Source: Palleronia pelagia
Lineage (GTDB): Bacteria > Pseudomonadota > Alphaproteobacteria > Rhodobacterales > Rhodobacteraceae
NCBI RefSeq assembly: GCF_900110115.1
Contig: NZ_FOCM01000001.1
Location: 434,001-498,000, forward strand
Length of the DNA stretch: 64,000 nucleotides
Reading direction: 5' to 3'
Shown here: positions 27,363-36,191 of the stretch, one piece after another
How positions within the stretch are numbered: the stretch's first letter is position 1
Layout of the letters: each line of letters starts with the position of its first letter
Program-made: the position numbers and the translations under genes
The notes under the pieces: model-generated
The model's database searches: none
What the model was told of the DNA's origin: nothing
What the model saw: the letters and a program-made list of their open reading frames with translations, nothing else

Positions 27363-28589
27363 ATGTCCGATCCAGCGAAGACCCCGGAAATCGAAGATGT
27401 ATTGGCCTCAATTCGCAGGCTCGTTTCGGTCGACTCGCAACCGGACGGTGACAGCGGTCGACGCAGCCAACGCGCGCCAACCTCGAAGCTTGTCCTGACC
27501 TCTGATCAGCGTGTGGGACCCGTCGCGCACAATACAGAGAAAGCAAGTGCGTCGCAGCCCAAGCCCTACGCCGAGAACGGCAAGGAGCAGCCTGGATCCG
27601 CGCATGACGCGTGGCAGGCCGGGACCGCCAGGAACCCGGGTTCGGACGGTCGGCCTTCTCCGAACGGGTCCGAAATCGTCGCCCCGGTCGTGACGTCAGA
27701 GCGCTTGGCGCGAAAGCCCGCCAATGGTGAGAGCCCGATCTTTCGGTCAGGCACGAACAAGGCCGTTCAGCGTCAGCAGGGCGCGTCGCCGTCCACCTTG
27801 GAAGAGCGCATCGCGCAGTTGGAGAGCGCCGTTTCCTCTGGCGCCGATTTCGAACCCGATGGAAGCGAGGATCAGGCGCAACATGTCCCGACCAGTGTGC
27901 CGAAGCATCGGACACGGGGCGCGCAGGACGGTCCCGATGGCCGTACCACCCTTGAACGGTTGGTTCAGGATGCAACCCGCGAAGCACTGACGGGCTCGTC
28001 CGACATCTCGCAATTCAAGTCACGTCAGCCGGCCACCGCGACGCACGCTTCTTCGGATCGCATGGAGTCCGGCCCGGATTCGGACACGCCGCCGCTCGAA
28101 CTCATCCCCGACAACCGGACCGAGGGTTCGCAGGATGCCGCGCCGCGGGGCGAGGGCACGACGGGGTTCCGCCACCAGCGTATGGCGCCGCGTCTTCACT
28201 TGGGCACGCCCGATACCGGGCGCTTCTCGGTTCCGGTGGACGAATTTCACTTCGGCCCCCCGGAGAAGGAGGATCTGCCAGAAGCGGACGATGCGGAGAC
28301 TGCCGACACAGACGCCGAGGAAGAGGCCCAAGCCTCGACGAGGGAAACCGATGCGCCCGGGATCCGGGAGGATGCAGGGCACGAGCCCGAAGAACCGCAG
28401 CCCAACGCCTTCAACACCGACGAGCTGTCAGAAGACGGCGTCCTGGATGAAGCTGCGCTGCGTGACCTCGTGGCCGAAATCGTGCGCGAGGAATTGCAGG
28501 GCGCATTGGGCGAGCGGATCACCCGCAACGTGCGCAAGCTGGTCCGGCGCGAGATCATGCGCGCCATCACGGTCCGTAATTTCGAGTAA
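27363..28589 (+). CDS. PopZ-like polar organiser (DUF2497-like architecture)
   Basis: 408 residues. The N-terminal helix PEIEDVLASIRRLVSVDS resembles the client-binding helix of PopZ. It is followed by a long low-complexity, probably disordered region (about 25-340) rich in Ser, Pro, Gln, Glu and Asp, increasingly acidic toward its end. The C-terminal about 50 residues form an amphipathic helix pair: LRDLVAEIVREELQGALGER and ITRNVRKLVRREIMRAI. PopZ has the same order: short helix, acidic linker, C-terminal oligomerisation helices. I infer a scaffold at the cell pole that captures chromosome or signalling proteins. The gene follows tolC after 104 bases and converges on cobQ. Confidence 0.7.
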   Translation: MSDPAKTPEIEDVLASIRRLVSVDSQPDGDSGRRSQRAPTSKLVLTSDQRVGPVAHNTEKASASQPKPYAENGKEQPGSAHDAWQAGTARNPGSDGRPSPNGSEIVAPVVTSERLARKPANGESPIFRSGTNKAVQRQQGASPSTLEERIAQLESAVSSGADFEPDGSEDQAQHVPTSVPKHRTRGAQDGPDGRTTLERLVQDATREALTGSSDISQFKSRQPATATHASSDRMESGPDSDTPPLELIPDNRTEGSQDAAPRGEGTTGFRHQRMAPRLHLGTPDTGRFSVPVDEFHFGPPEKEDLPEADDAETADTDAEEEAQASTRETDAPGIREDAGHEPEEPQPNAFNTDELSEDGVLDEAALRDLVAEIVREELQGALGERITRNVRKLVRREIMRAITVRNFE

Positions 28590-28595
28590 TCCCGC

Positions 28596-30056
28596 CTAGC
28601 CGACAGGGTCCGCCAGCGACAGCAGGCGGTTGAGATCCATGTGCCGTTCCAGGTGATCCGCCAACGCGTCGAGCGTGGCGTCGACTCCGTCGTCGAAGCC
28701 CACCTCTGACGGCGCAGCACCGAGCCGCTGCAGATACCAGCGCCGGAAGTCGTCCCCGTTGAACAGCCCGTGCAGGTAGCATCCCATGACGCGCCCGTCG
28801 GGCGAGGCCGCGCCCTCGGGCCGGCCGTCCAGCCGCAGCCAGGCCCGCGCGCCGTCCGGCCCTTCGGTATGGCCCAGGTGGATCTCGTAGCCGCTGACCG
28901 GAAGGCCGGTATCGGCGTGGGTGGCGTGCGAGACTGACAGGCGCTTCTCGGGGCGCATCCGCGTGACTACGTCCAGATGACCCAGTCCGTCGACGCCACC
29001 GGGCGGGCCCTCGATGCCGTCGGGATCCTCGATCCGGCGGCCCAGCATCTGGTAACCGCCGCAGATCCCCATCACGTGGCCGCCGCGCCGCAGATGCGCG
29101 GCCAGGTCGATGTCCCAGCCCGCCGCGCGGAAGGCGGCCAGGTCCGCGATGGTCGACTTGGACCCCGGCAACAGCACGAGGTCCGCGTCGCCGGGCAGGG
29201 GCTGGCCCGGCGCGATCATCCTTAAGGAGACGCCCGGTTCGGCCGCCAGCGGGTCCAGGTCGTCGAAATTCGCGATCCGGCCCAGCCGCGGCACGGCGAT
29301 AACCAGCGCGCCCGCGTTGCGGGCCGGACGGTCGAGGTCCAGCACATCCTCGGCCGGTAGGCGCCAGGCGTCGTCGAACCAGGGGATGACACCAAGGCCG
29401 GCCCAGCCGGTGCGCGCGGCGATCATCTCGTACCCGTCGTCGAACAGCCGCTTGTCGCCCCGGAACTTGTTGATGGCGAAGCCGCGGATGCGGTCGCGGT
29501 CGGCGGGCGGCAGCACCGCGTGGGTGCCCACGCATTGCGCGATGACGCCGCCCCGGTCGATATCGCCCACTAGAACCACGGGCACGTTCGCGGCCTCGGC
29601 GAAACCCATGTTGGCGATGTCGCCCGCGCGCAGGTTCACCTCGGCCGGGCTGCCCGCGCCCTCGATCAGAACCAGGTCGGACGTGGCGGCCAGGCGGTGG
29701 AAACTCTCCAGCACGCGCGGCATAAGCTCGGCCTTGCGGCTGCCGTATTCGCGCGCGCGCATGGTCCCCACGCGGTGGCCCTGCACGATGACCTGTGCGC
29801 CTTGATCGGACTCGGGCTTCAGCAGGACGGGGTTCATGTCCACGCGCGGTGCAAGGCCCGCCGCGCGGGCCTGGAGCGCTTGCGCGCGCCCGATCTCGCC
29901 GCCATCCTCGGTCACGGCGGCATTGTTCGACATGTTCTGCGGCTTGAAGGGCGCCACGCTCAGGCCCCGAAGCATCATGGCCCGGGCGATGCCCGCGACG
30001 AGCATCGACTTGCCCACGTTCGACCCCGCGCCTTGGATCATGATGGCCTTGGTCAT
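28596..30056 (-). CDS. cobQ: Cobyric acid synthase
   Basis: 486-residue ATP- and glutamine-dependent amidase that amidates four carboxylates of adenosylcobyrinic acid a,c-diamide in aerobic cobalamin synthesis. The N-terminal dethiobiotin-synthase-like ATP domain shows [17 protein letters not shown] (about 7-23). The C-terminal glutaminase-like (GATase) domain has the nucleophile region [12 protein letters not shown] (about 330), with the downstream histidine motif CYLHGLF. Start ATG 30056. No cobalamin riboswitch or other cob gene lies next to it; a short divergent spacer of 58 bases separates it from the membrane hydrolase-like gene. Confidence 0.96.
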   Translation of the reverse strand: MTKAIMIQGAGSNVGKSMLVAGIARAMMLRGLSVAPFKPQNMSNNAAVTEDGGEIGRAQALQARAAGLAPRVDMNPVLLKPESDQGAQVIVQGHRVGTMRAREYGSRKAELMPRVLESFHRLAATSDLVLIEGAGSPAEVNLRAGDIANMGFAEAANVPVVLVGDIDRGGVIAQCVGTHAVLPPADRDRIRGFAINKFRGDKRLFDDGYEMIAARTGWAGLGVIPWFDDAWRLPAEDVLDLDRPARNAGALVIAVPRLGRIANFDDLDPLAAEPGVSLRMIAPGQPLPGDADLVLLPGSKSTIADLAAFRAAGWDIDLAAHLRRGGHVMGICGGYQMLGRRIEDPDGIEGPPGGVDGLGHLDVVTRMRPEKRLSVSHATHADTGLPVSGYEIHLGHTEGPDGARAWLRLDGRPEGAASPDGRVMGCYLHGLFNGDDFRRWYLQRLGAAPSEVGFDDGVDATLDALADHLERHMDLNRLLSLADPVG

Positions 30057-30114
30057 GTCCGCCCCTTCAATACTGCCAACGCCCTAACGGGCGGGCCACG
30101 AAAGGAAAAGAGCA

Positions 30115-30678
30115 GTGAACACCCCGACCCACCTGATCATGGGCGCCGCGCTGTTCAGCCGGGCGGGCGACCGGGGCCGGACCTGGGGCGCCATCGCGGG
30201 GTCCTTCGCACCGGATCTGTCGCTTTACCTGATGGCGAGCGTGGCGCTGGCCCTGGGCATCTCGGCGGGCCGCGTGTTCGGCGAGCTCTATTACTCGGCC
30301 GCGTGGCAGCAGGTCTTCGCCGTCGACAATTCCTTCGTTCTATGGGCGTTGGCCTTCGCCATGGCGTGGTGGTCGGGGCGCGGTTGGGCCATCGCCTTCA
30401 CCGGGGCGGCGCTGGTGCACCTGGCCTTCGACTTCCCGCTGCACAGCCACGACGCGCGCGCCCATTTCTGGCCGCTCACCGATTGGAAGTTCATCTCGCC
30501 CGTCTCCTATTGGGAGGGTGAAGGAGGCCGCCTTGTCGGGATGCTGGAGCTTGCCCTCGTCATCGTGCTTGGGGCGATCCTGCTGATCCGCCATTCCGAT
30601 TGGCGCGCGCGGGCCGGGTTCGCCGCAATTGGCGCGGCGCAACTGGCGCCCGCGATTCTCTGGCCGCTCTTGCTCTGA
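30115..30678 (+). CDS. Membrane-bound hydrolase-like protein (DUF457/YdjM-like)
   Basis: 187 residues from a GTG start at 30115 with a preceding AAAGGA. The N-terminus NTPTHLIMGAALFSR has the early TH(x)nG pattern of DUF457/YdjM membrane-bound proteins, annotated as metal-dependent hydrolases. Hydrophobic helices lie near residues 30-50, 70-85, 90-108 and 150-170; further HD residues occur in VHLAFDFPLHSHDARAH, which could bind a metal. The gene is divergent from cobQ across 58 bases. Function of the family is unproven. The call of a real membrane protein is good; the activity is not known. Confidence 0.75.
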   Translation: MNTPTHLIMGAALFSRAGDRGRTWGAIAGSFAPDLSLYLMASVALALGISAGRVFGELYYSAAWQQVFAVDNSFVLWALAFAMAWWSGRGWAIAFTGAALVHLAFDFPLHSHDARAHFWPLTDWKFISPVSYWEGEGGRLVGMLELALVIVLGAILLIRHSDWRARAGFAAIGAAQLAPAILWPLLL

Positions 30679-30703
30679 TCCGCCTCGACCGCCGGGTGCC
30701 GCA

Positions 30704-30738
30704 CGAAAAAACGCCGCGGGGTTGAGCCGCGGCGTTGA
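30704..30738 (-). terminator. Rho-independent terminator of the DUF6280-like gene
   Basis: On the minus strand AACGCCGCGG pairs perfectly with CCGCGGCGTT (10-bp stem, 7-base loop) and is followed by TTTTTT counting the stem end, 27 bases after the stop codon of the gene at 30765. On the plus strand there is only an A-rich run after it, so it mainly serves the minus-strand gene. It also separates that gene from the convergent membrane protein gene. Confidence 0.85.
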
Positions 30739-30764
30739 AAAGGGGTCGTGCAAGTGTCGTCGGA

Positions 30765-31082
30765 TCAGGCGGCTTCGGCCTGGGCGGCGTTGCGACGCTC
30801 GCTTTCCTCGCGGCTCAGCGCGACCGAGGTGCGCACGCCCTTCGACACGAATTCCATCAGCCCCGACACGACACGTTCGTTCGGGTCGATACCGGCGCAG
30901 CTCAGCACTTCGCGACCGTCGCGCGACCGCGCCCAGCGGGCAATCTGCTCGGGGCCGTTGCCATATTTCTTGTCATCGGCAATCGCATCGTCCAGCGCAG
31001 CCAAGACCACGGCGGCAAACAGCTTGCGCGCGCGATTGCCCTGCTCGTGGTTAAATGCGGTTCCGTCAACGAAGTCGGTCAT
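30765..31082 (-). CDS. Small conserved Rhodobacterales protein (DUF6280-like)
   Basis: 105 residues. I recall near-identical small proteins across Rhodobacterales, labelled DUF6280, so it seems under strong constraint; its role is not known to me. The sequence reads FVDGTAFNHEQGNRARKLFA, then AALDDAIADDKKYG, IARWARSRDGREVLSCAGID and PNERVVSGLMEF. It has one cysteine, and a helix-rich composition with basic N-terminal part. ATG 31082 follows AAGGAT. It is monocistronic: a strong terminator lies 27 bases downstream, and a 217-base divergent region separates it from efp. No signal peptide or membrane helix. Confidence 0.82.
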   Translation of the reverse strand: MTDFVDGTAFNHEQGNRARKLFAAVVLAALDDAIADDKKYGNGPEQIARWARSRDGREVLSCAGIDPNERVVSGLMEFVSKGVRTSVALSREESERRNAAQAEAA

Positions 31083-31299
31083 ACGACGATCCTTATTGCT
31101 CTTTCCGTTTGCACTTGCGGCGTGACGGCCCTTATGGACCATTTGGACCGCTTTTGTCACCTTGTTTCGGAATACCAGCCATGCGCTGCGAGCATAGCCG
31201 CAGCATCAAGCACCCCAGATCGGCCATGTTGCAGCCGTTCCGAACCACAGATATAGGTGCCCCGAATAGTCGATCAACCTTTTGCCACGGTTTTGCCCA
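31083..31299. promoter_or_regulatory. Divergent promoter region between DUF6280-like gene and efp
   Basis: A 217-base region with no reading frame I can support. It is slightly more AT-rich than its surroundings. The minus-strand side has GCAATAAGGATCGTCGTATG leading into the small gene, with AAGGAT as Shine-Dalgarno. A partial inverted repeat GCTGCG/CGCAGC occurs near 31190-31205. No clear sigma-70 boxes could be chosen with confidence. Its unusual length for this dense chromosome suggests regulation from here in both directions. Confidence 0.4.
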
Positions 31300-31863
31300 A
31301 TGCCTAAAATCAACGGAAACGAGATCCGCCCCGGGAACGTCCTGGAGCACAATGGCGGCCTCTGGGCCGCCGTGAAGGTGGATCACGTAAAGCCCGGAAA
31401 GGGCGGCGCTTTTGCCCAGGTCGAGATGCGCAACCTGCGCAACGGCTCGAAGCTGAACGAGCGCTTCCGCAGTGCCGACAAGGTCGACCGCGTGCGGCTC
31501 GAGCAGAAGGACCAGCAGTTCCTTTACGAGACCGACGGCATGCTGGTCTTCATGGACAACGAGACCTTCGAGCAGATCGAGCTGCCGGCCGACATTCTAG
31601 GCGAGCGGCGGCCGTTCCTTCAGGACGGCATGACCATCCAGATCGAGTACTACGAGTCCGAGGCGCTGAACGCGACCCTGCCGCAGAAGGTCACCTGCAA
31701 GGTGGTCGAGACCGAGCCGGTGGTGAAGGGCCAGACCGCGGCCAACAGCTTCAAGCCCGCGATCCTCGACAACGGCGTGAAGGTCATGGTGCCGCCCTTC
31801 GTCGGCCAGGACGAGGATATCGTCATCAACACCGAGACGATGGAATACGCCGAGCGCGCCTAG
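31300..31863 (+). CDS. efp: Elongation factor P
   Basis: 187-residue translation factor that rescues ribosomes stalled at polyproline. Three domains: KOW-like N-terminal (1-60), OB (65-130), C-terminal OB (130-187). The post-translationally modified lysine is K34 in KPGKGGAF, where E. coli K34 is beta-lysylated; no EpmA or EpmB gene is in view. The start at 31300 is chosen for [12 protein letters not shown]. The TAG stop shares CTAG (31860-31863) with the convergent fructosamine-kinase-like gene. Confidence 0.97.
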   Translation: MPKINGNEIRPGNVLEHNGGLWAAVKVDHVKPGKGGAFAQVEMRNLRNGSKLNERFRSADKVDRVRLEQKDQQFLYETDGMLVFMDNETFEQIELPADILGERRPFLQDGMTIQIEYYESEALNATLPQKVTCKVVETEPVVKGQTAANSFKPAILDNGVKVMVPPFVGQDEDIVINTETMEYAERA

Positions 31864-32666
31864 ACGCCCACGCGGTCCAGCAACCCGTCCACCATCCCGC
31901 GATAGCCCGCGCCGAACAGGCGCAGATGCACCAGTGCGGGCCAAAGCTGGTAGATCGGCCGCCGGTCGTCCCAGCCCGGCTCCATCGGGCCGTAGGTGTC
32001 CCGGAATCTGGCGGGCGGGGTGCCGAAGACCGTCAGCATGGCAAGGTCCACTTCGGCATGTCCGCGGTAGCAGGCCGGATCGATCAGGCCGGAAAAGCTG
32101 TCACCCGACAAAAGCACGTTGCCCTGCCACAGATCCCCGTGCAGGAGGCTGGGCGCGGGGTCTTTCGGCAGAAGGTCGGGCAGCCGCGCGGCCAGCCGCT
32201 CGACCCGGCGGGCCGTGTCGCGCGGAAGATGCTCGGGCCAGGCCAGCAGGCGTCTCTCGGCCCAGAAAACGGTCCAGTCATCGGTGGGCGACGCAGGGCA
32301 GGGGACATGGCCAAAGGCGGTGTCCGTGTGCCAGCCATACCCGTCACCGTGCGCCGCGTGCAGCGCGGCGATCGCACGGCCCGCCTCGGCCCAACCCGCC
32401 TCGCTGCCGCGGCCTTCCGCCAGTTCGGAGAGGATCAGCAGGTCATCTCCGTGCCAGAGCACCTTCGGGGCCGGGCACCCCGTCGCGGCGATGGCGTGCA
32501 GCATCCCGGCCTCGACGCGGGCGTCCCCGCCGCTTTTCGCGATGACACGGCGTCCGTCTTCCAGGGTCATGCGGGCGACGCTGGACAGATCACCCCCCTG
32601 GAGCCGCACGCTGTCGCTGACCCCAGCCCCGAGGGCCGTCGCCACGGATGTGGCCAGGTCAGCCAT
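31860..32666 (-). CDS. Fructosamine kinase / ketosamine 3-kinase family protein
   Basis: 268-residue small-molecule kinase of the aminoglycoside phosphotransferase/fructosamine kinase fold. The catalytic loop reads [12 protein letters not shown] and the metal-binding loop [17 protein letters not shown]; the Lys of the ATP site is in VIAKSGGD. Fructosamine kinases phosphorylate sugar groups on glycated proteins to trigger deglycation. The start at 32666 overlaps the end of the upstream YgfZ-like gene by 8 bases, giving an operon. The stop overlaps the efp stop. Only family-level function is supported. Confidence 0.86.
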   Translation of the reverse strand: MADLATSVATALGAGVSDSVRLQGGDLSSVARMTLEDGRRVIAKSGGDARVEAGMLHAIAATGCPAPKVLWHGDDLLILSELAEGRGSEAGWAEAGRAIAALHAAHGDGYGWHTDTAFGHVPCPASPTDDWTVFWAERRLLAWPEHLPRDTARRVERLAARLPDLLPKDPAPSLLHGDLWQGNVLLSGDSFSGLIDPACYRGHAEVDLAMLTVFGTPPARFRDTYGPMEPGWDDRRPIYQLWPALVHLRLFGAGYRGMVDGLLDRVGV

Positions 32667-33390
32667 CGTAGGCGACGACCGCGTCCCCCGCCTGCATGCC
32701 CGCGCCCGCCCGGTCGAACCGCAGCCAGGCCAGCGCCCGCTCACCCGACTGGGTGAACAATGTGCCCGCGGGCTTGCCCGCCGCGGTGATCTCGGTTCCG
32801 GGCTTTGCCGCACCGGTCACGGACACCTGCACCAGGCCCTTCTTCAGCTGGGTCTTGTGCTTCATCCGCGCCGTAACCTCCTGGCCCACGTAGCAGCCCT
32901 TGCGGAAGTCGATGCCGTTCAGCCGGTCCAGCCCGAATTCCAGCGGGTAGCTGTCGTTCGGCCGCAGCTCGATCCCCGACTGCGGCACGATCAGTGCGAC
33001 GCGCCGCGCGTCCCAGTCCGTCGCGTCGCTCGCGTCCGTTTCGCCGATCATGCGCCAACCCAGGTCCGGATGCCGCGGGTCCGCCAGGGCGCCCTCCGGG
33101 GCCGCGCCGGTCCCGCGCGACACCACCAGGTCGGTCATCTCCAGGCCCACGTCGCGGCGGAGGCGATACATGGACAACCTCTGCATCAGCCCCTCGGCCA
33201 GATCATCGGCCACGTCGATCAGCATCGCGTCGGCCCGGTGCGAGACGAAGAAATCCGCCAGGTATTTTCCTTGCGGTGTCAGCAGCGCGGCGTAGACCAG
33301 CGCGCCCGGTTGGGTGACGTCGTTCGTCACCATGTCCTGCAGGAAGTCGACGCGGTCCTTCCCCGTCAGCGCGATCACCTTGCGGCCCAT
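32659..33390 (-). CDS. ygfZ: YgfZ-type tRNA-modifying/Fe-S assembly protein (GcvT-like)
   Basis: 243-residue tetrahydrofolate-binding protein of the YgfZ (IBA57-like) group, which supports Fe-S enzymes such as MiaB. The diagnostic K-G-C-Y-x-G-Q-E motif is present as RKGCYVGQEVTAR near residue 187, in a protein shorter than true GcvT. ATG 33390 (MGRKVIALTGKDR) is chosen because it matches the usual start; the reading upstream is rich in Arg/Gln and not homologous. Overlaps the downstream kinase-like gene by 8 bases. Divergent from the aminotransferase gene at 33524. Confidence 0.9.
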   Translation of the reverse strand: MGRKVIALTGKDRVDFLQDMVTNDVTQPGALVYAALLTPQGKYLADFFVSHRADAMLIDVADDLAEGLMQRLSMYRLRRDVGLEMTDLVVSRGTGAAPEGALADPRHPDLGWRMIGETDASDATDWDARRVALIVPQSGIELRPNDSYPLEFGLDRLNGIDFRKGCYVGQEVTARMKHKTQLKKGLVQVSVTGAAKPGTEITAAGKPAGTLFTQSGERALAWLRFDRAGAGMQAGDAVVAYDG

Positions 33391-33523
33391 GGTCAGTCTG
33401 CCCCCTTTGGTTTGCCTCTGCGGCATTAGCTGGGATGCCGGGCGTCCGCGGTCAATGCGCAATTGACGCCGCCGCGCCCCGCGCCTACGCGAAGATCAAG
33501 TCATCGTTGAAGGATTCCGATCC

Positions 33524-34729
33524 ATGTCGCTTGCCAATGGCCGCTCCTACCTTGCCATTCCCGGCCCCTCGGTGGTGCCCGAGGCCGTCCTGCGGGCCAT
33601 GCACCGCGCCGCGCCCAACATCTATACCGGCGAGCTGCGCGAGATGATGCCGGGGATCATCGCGGACCTGAAACGCGTTGCGAGGACCGAAGCGCACTGC
33701 GCCATCTACATCGCCAACGGCCACGGGATCTGGGAGGCGGCGCTGGCCAATATCCTGTCACCCGGCGACCGGCTGCTGGTGCCCGCCACGGGGCGCTTCG
33801 CCCATGGCTGGTCCGACATCGCGCGGCGGCTGGGCGCCGAGGTCGAGATCCTGGATTTCGGCAAGCGCGACCCCATCGACGCGGCCCGCGTGGCCGAGGT
33901 GCTGCGCGCCGATACCGAGCATCGCATCAAGGCGCTGCCGGTGGTCTATGTCGACACCTCCACCGGCATCCGTAACGACATCGCCGCCATCCGCGCGGCG
34001 CTGGACGAAACCGGGCATCCCGCGCTGCTGCTGGCCGATTGCATCGCGTCGCTGGCCTGCGACCCGTTCGAGATGGACGCCTGGGGCGTCGACGTGACCA
34101 TCGCGGCCAGCCAGAAGGGGCTGATGACCCCGCCGGGCATCGGGTTCGTGTGGTACAACGACCGCGCCGATGCCGCGCGCGAGACGGCCGGCTGCGTCAC
34201 CCATTACTGGGACTGGCGGCCGCGCACCGATCCGGATCAGCTCTATCTCTATTTCGACGGCACCGCGCCGACCCATCACCTCTACGGTCTTCGCACGGCG
34301 CTCGACATGATCCACGACGAAGGGCTCGACCGCGTGCTCGCGCGGCACGCGACGCTGGCCCGCGCCATCTGGGCGGCGCTCGATGCCTGGGGGCAGGGCG
34401 GCCCGCTCGAGGTCAACATGGCCGACCACGCGCATCGCAGCCACGCGGTCACCGCGATCCGGCTGGGGGGCGACCGGGCCGACCGCCTGCGCCACTGGTG
34501 CGAGTTCACGGGCGGCGTGACGCTGGGCATCGGGCTGGGCATGGCCGAGCCGGGCAGCCCCGAGGCGGGCGGATTCTTCCGCATCGGCCACATGGGCCAC
34601 GTGAACGCGCACATGGTGCTGGGCACGCTGGGCGTGATGCAGGCGGGGCTTCTGGCGTGCGACATTCCCCACGGCCCCGGTGCGCTGGACGCCGCCGCCG
34701 CCGTCTGCGCGGCGGCCGACCCCGGCTAG
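33524..34729 (+). CDS. Class V aminotransferase, serine-glyoxylate/alanine-glyoxylate type
   Basis: 401-residue PLP enzyme of the SGAT/AGXT group, transferring amino groups from serine or alanine to glyoxylate. The N-terminus has the family PGPSVVP motif, and the lysine that binds PLP is K198 in IAASQKGLMTPPG. An active-site GHGIWEAAL segment occurs near 66-74. It is not next to serine-cycle genes, so the physiological pair is uncertain. Transcribed alone; two copies of a short repeated motif lie right after its stop. Confidence 0.88.
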   Translation: MSLANGRSYLAIPGPSVVPEAVLRAMHRAAPNIYTGELREMMPGIIADLKRVARTEAHCAIYIANGHGIWEAALANILSPGDRLLVPATGRFAHGWSDIARRLGAEVEILDFGKRDPIDAARVAEVLRADTEHRIKALPVVYVDTSTGIRNDIAAIRAALDETGHPALLLADCIASLACDPFEMDAWGVDVTIAASQKGLMTPPGIGFVWYNDRADAARETAGCVTHYWDWRPRTDPDQLYLYFDGTAPTHHLYGLRTALDMIHDEGLDRVLARHATLARAIWAALDAWGQGGPLEVNMADHAHRSHAVTAIRLGGDRADRLRHWCEFTGGVTLGIGLGMAEPGSPEAGGFFRIGHMGHVNAHMVLGTLGVMQAGLLACDIPHGPGALDAAAAVCAAADPG

Positions 34730-34737
34730 GGGCGCCG

Positions 34738-34766
34738 CATCCCATCACTGGTCCTCAAATACTCAT
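34738..34766 (+). repeat. Intergenic motif copy A (CATCACTGGTCC...AAATACTC)
   Basis: The sequence CCCATCACTGGTCC at 34741-34754 is followed by TCAAATACTCATGGC. The exact 14-base core recurs at 34819-34832, and a variant with CATCACCGGTCCCGGAATAC lies near 45338. It falls 11 bases after the aminotransferase stop codon. No hairpin of note. It may be part of a dispersed intergenic family or a mRNA 3'-end signal. Confidence 0.5.
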
Positions 34767-34815
34767 GGCCGGCGACACGCCATACCGGAACGCGGCTCGG
34801 GCCGCTGGTACGGCC

Positions 34816-34848
34816 GGTCCCATCACTGGTCCGAAAACACCCGTGGCG
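34816..34848 (+). repeat. Intergenic motif copy B (CATCACTGGTCC...AAACAC)
   Basis: CCCATCACTGGTCC occurs again exactly at 34819-34832, 78 bases after copy A, followed here by GAAAACACCCGTGGCG. The part after the core differs from copy A, so the repeat is short and drifting. Together with copy A it takes up much of the 142-base spacer before the small minus-strand gene. Confidence 0.45.
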
Positions 34849-34871
34849 CCCCACGCGCTGCGTGCGCGACT

Positions 34872-35045
34872 TCAGGACCGGCGCGCCAGCCGCGTGATCG
34901 CCTTGTCGGACGCATAGGTCACGCCCAGGGCAGCCAGCAGCCCCCAGATCACCCAGATCGCCATCAGCGCGATGAACACCAGGGGCGCGAGCGACACGAG
35001 GAAGGCGCGGGTATAGTCGGGGGCGGGCTGACGCGGATAATCCAT
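34872..35045 (-). CDS. 57-residue single-pass membrane protein
   Basis: A short frame I translated by hand: MDYPRQPAPDYTRAFLVSLA, then PLVFIALMAIWVIWGLLAAL, then GVTYASDKAITRLARRS. One hydrophobic helix (about 15-40) is followed by a basic tail, which fits an inner-membrane protein with a cytoplasmic C-terminus. The upstream ribosome binding site is weak. The gene sits in the divergent/convergent gap between the aminotransferase and hisC and reads in the same direction as hisC, whose stop is 36 bases upstream of its start. Codon bias fits real coding sequence. Function unknown. Confidence 0.62.
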   Translation of the reverse strand: MDYPRQPAPDYTRAFLVSLAPLVFIALMAIWVIWGLLAALGVTYASDKAITRLARRS

Positions 35046-35081
35046 GTCGCGTAGGTTAGCGCGCCGCGGATTTCTGTCACG

Positions 35082-36191
35082 TTACTTTTTCGTGGCCATT
35101 TCCAGCGCGATCGGCAGCGCCTGCTTAAGCGTCACCATGTCCCGTTCCGGCCCGCAGGAGATGCGGATGCAACGGTCGAGCGGGGCCACGCCGGGCATCC
35201 GGATGAAAACGCCGCGCTCGGCCAGCGATGTCAGCACGCGCCGGGCGAAATCCCCGTCGCGCCCGCACTCCAGCGTGACGAAGTTCGTCGCCGTGGGCAG
35301 CGGCTGTAGCCCGTTCGCGCGCCCGATTGCGGAAATGCGCTCGACGCTGTGCGCGATCATCTCGCGCACCTCGTCCAGGTAGTCGGTATCGGCGAGAGCG
35401 GCGAGCGCGCCGGTCTGGGCGATGCGCGACACGCCGAAATGATTGCGCACCTTGCCGAAGGCCCCGATCAGCGATTTCGGCCCCACGGCGTATCCGATCC
35501 GCGCACCCGCCATCCCGTAGGCCTTGGAGAAGGTCCGGAAGCGGATGACGTTCGGATGCTCCGGCGCCCAGGCGGGCGCGCTTCGGGCCGCGCTGCACTC
35601 GGCATAGGCCTCGTCCAGCACCAGCACGCAGGTCTCGGGAATGCGGTCGATGAAGGCGGCGATGGAGTCCGCGTCGTGCCACGAGCCCATGGGATTGTCG
35701 GGGTTCGACAGGTAGATCAGCTTGGCGTCCATCTCCACGGCCTTGTCCAGCAGCGCGTCCAGGTCCTCGGCATCGTCGCGGTAGGTGACCTTGTGCAGCA
35801 CCCCGCCGAAGCCCGCCACGTGGTAGTTGAACGTCGGATAGGCGCCGTCCGAGGTCACCACCGCGTCGCCCCGGTCCACCAGCAGCCGTACGGTCGAGCC
35901 CAGCAGCCCGTCGATCCCGGCGCCGACCACGATGTGATCCGCGCCGATGCCGTGATGCTGGGCCAGCGACTGGCGCAGCTCGTGGTTCTCGGGGTCGGGA
36001 TACATCCACGCGTCCTGCGCCGCGCGGGCCATGGCCTCGACCGCCCTGGGGCTGGGGCCGAAGGGCGACTCGTTCGCGCCCAACCGGGCGCGGAACGCCG
36101 CCTTGGCCGCGCGCTCCTGCGCTTCGGGCCCGACGAAGGGCACGGTGTCGGGCAGCGCGGCCGCCAGCGACGTCAGGCGCGGGTCGCTCAC
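35082..36191 (-). CDS. hisC: Histidinol-phosphate aminotransferase-like enzyme
   Basis: 369-residue PLP class I/II aminotransferase, 7th step of histidine synthesis if truly HisC. Signatures: [12 protein letters not shown] near 38-49, [10 protein letters not shown] with the substrate-binding motif, [11 protein letters not shown], and the lysine K223 in [17 protein letters not shown]. Start is a GTG at 36191, overlapping the valS stop (GTGA). No other his gene is nearby, so a paralogue acting on phenylalanine or cobalamin precursors (CobC-like) is an alternative. The 57-residue membrane protein follows. Confidence 0.88.
   Translation of the reverse strand: MSDPRLTSLAAALPDTVPFVGPEAQERAAKAAFRARLGANESPFGPSPRAVEAMARAAQDAWMYPDPENHELRQSLAQHHGIGADHIVVGAGIDGLLGSTVRLLVDRGDAVVTSDGAYPTFNYHVAGFGGVLHKVTYRDDAEDLDALLDKAVEMDAKLIYLSNPDNPMGSWHDADSIAAFIDRIPETCVLVLDEAYAECSAARSAPAWAPEHPNVIRFRTFSKAYGMAGARIGYAVGPKSLIGAFGKVRNHFGVSRIAQTGALAALADTDYLDEVREMIAHSVERISAIGRANGLQPLPTATNFVTLECGRDGDFARRVLTSLAERGVFIRMPGVAPLDRCIRISCGPERDMVTLKQALPIALEMATKK

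Noticed and set aside
30057-30114. Cobalamin riboswitch ahead of cobQ
   Set aside because: The divergent spacer is only 58 bases, too short for the riboswitch, and no B12-box sequence was seen.
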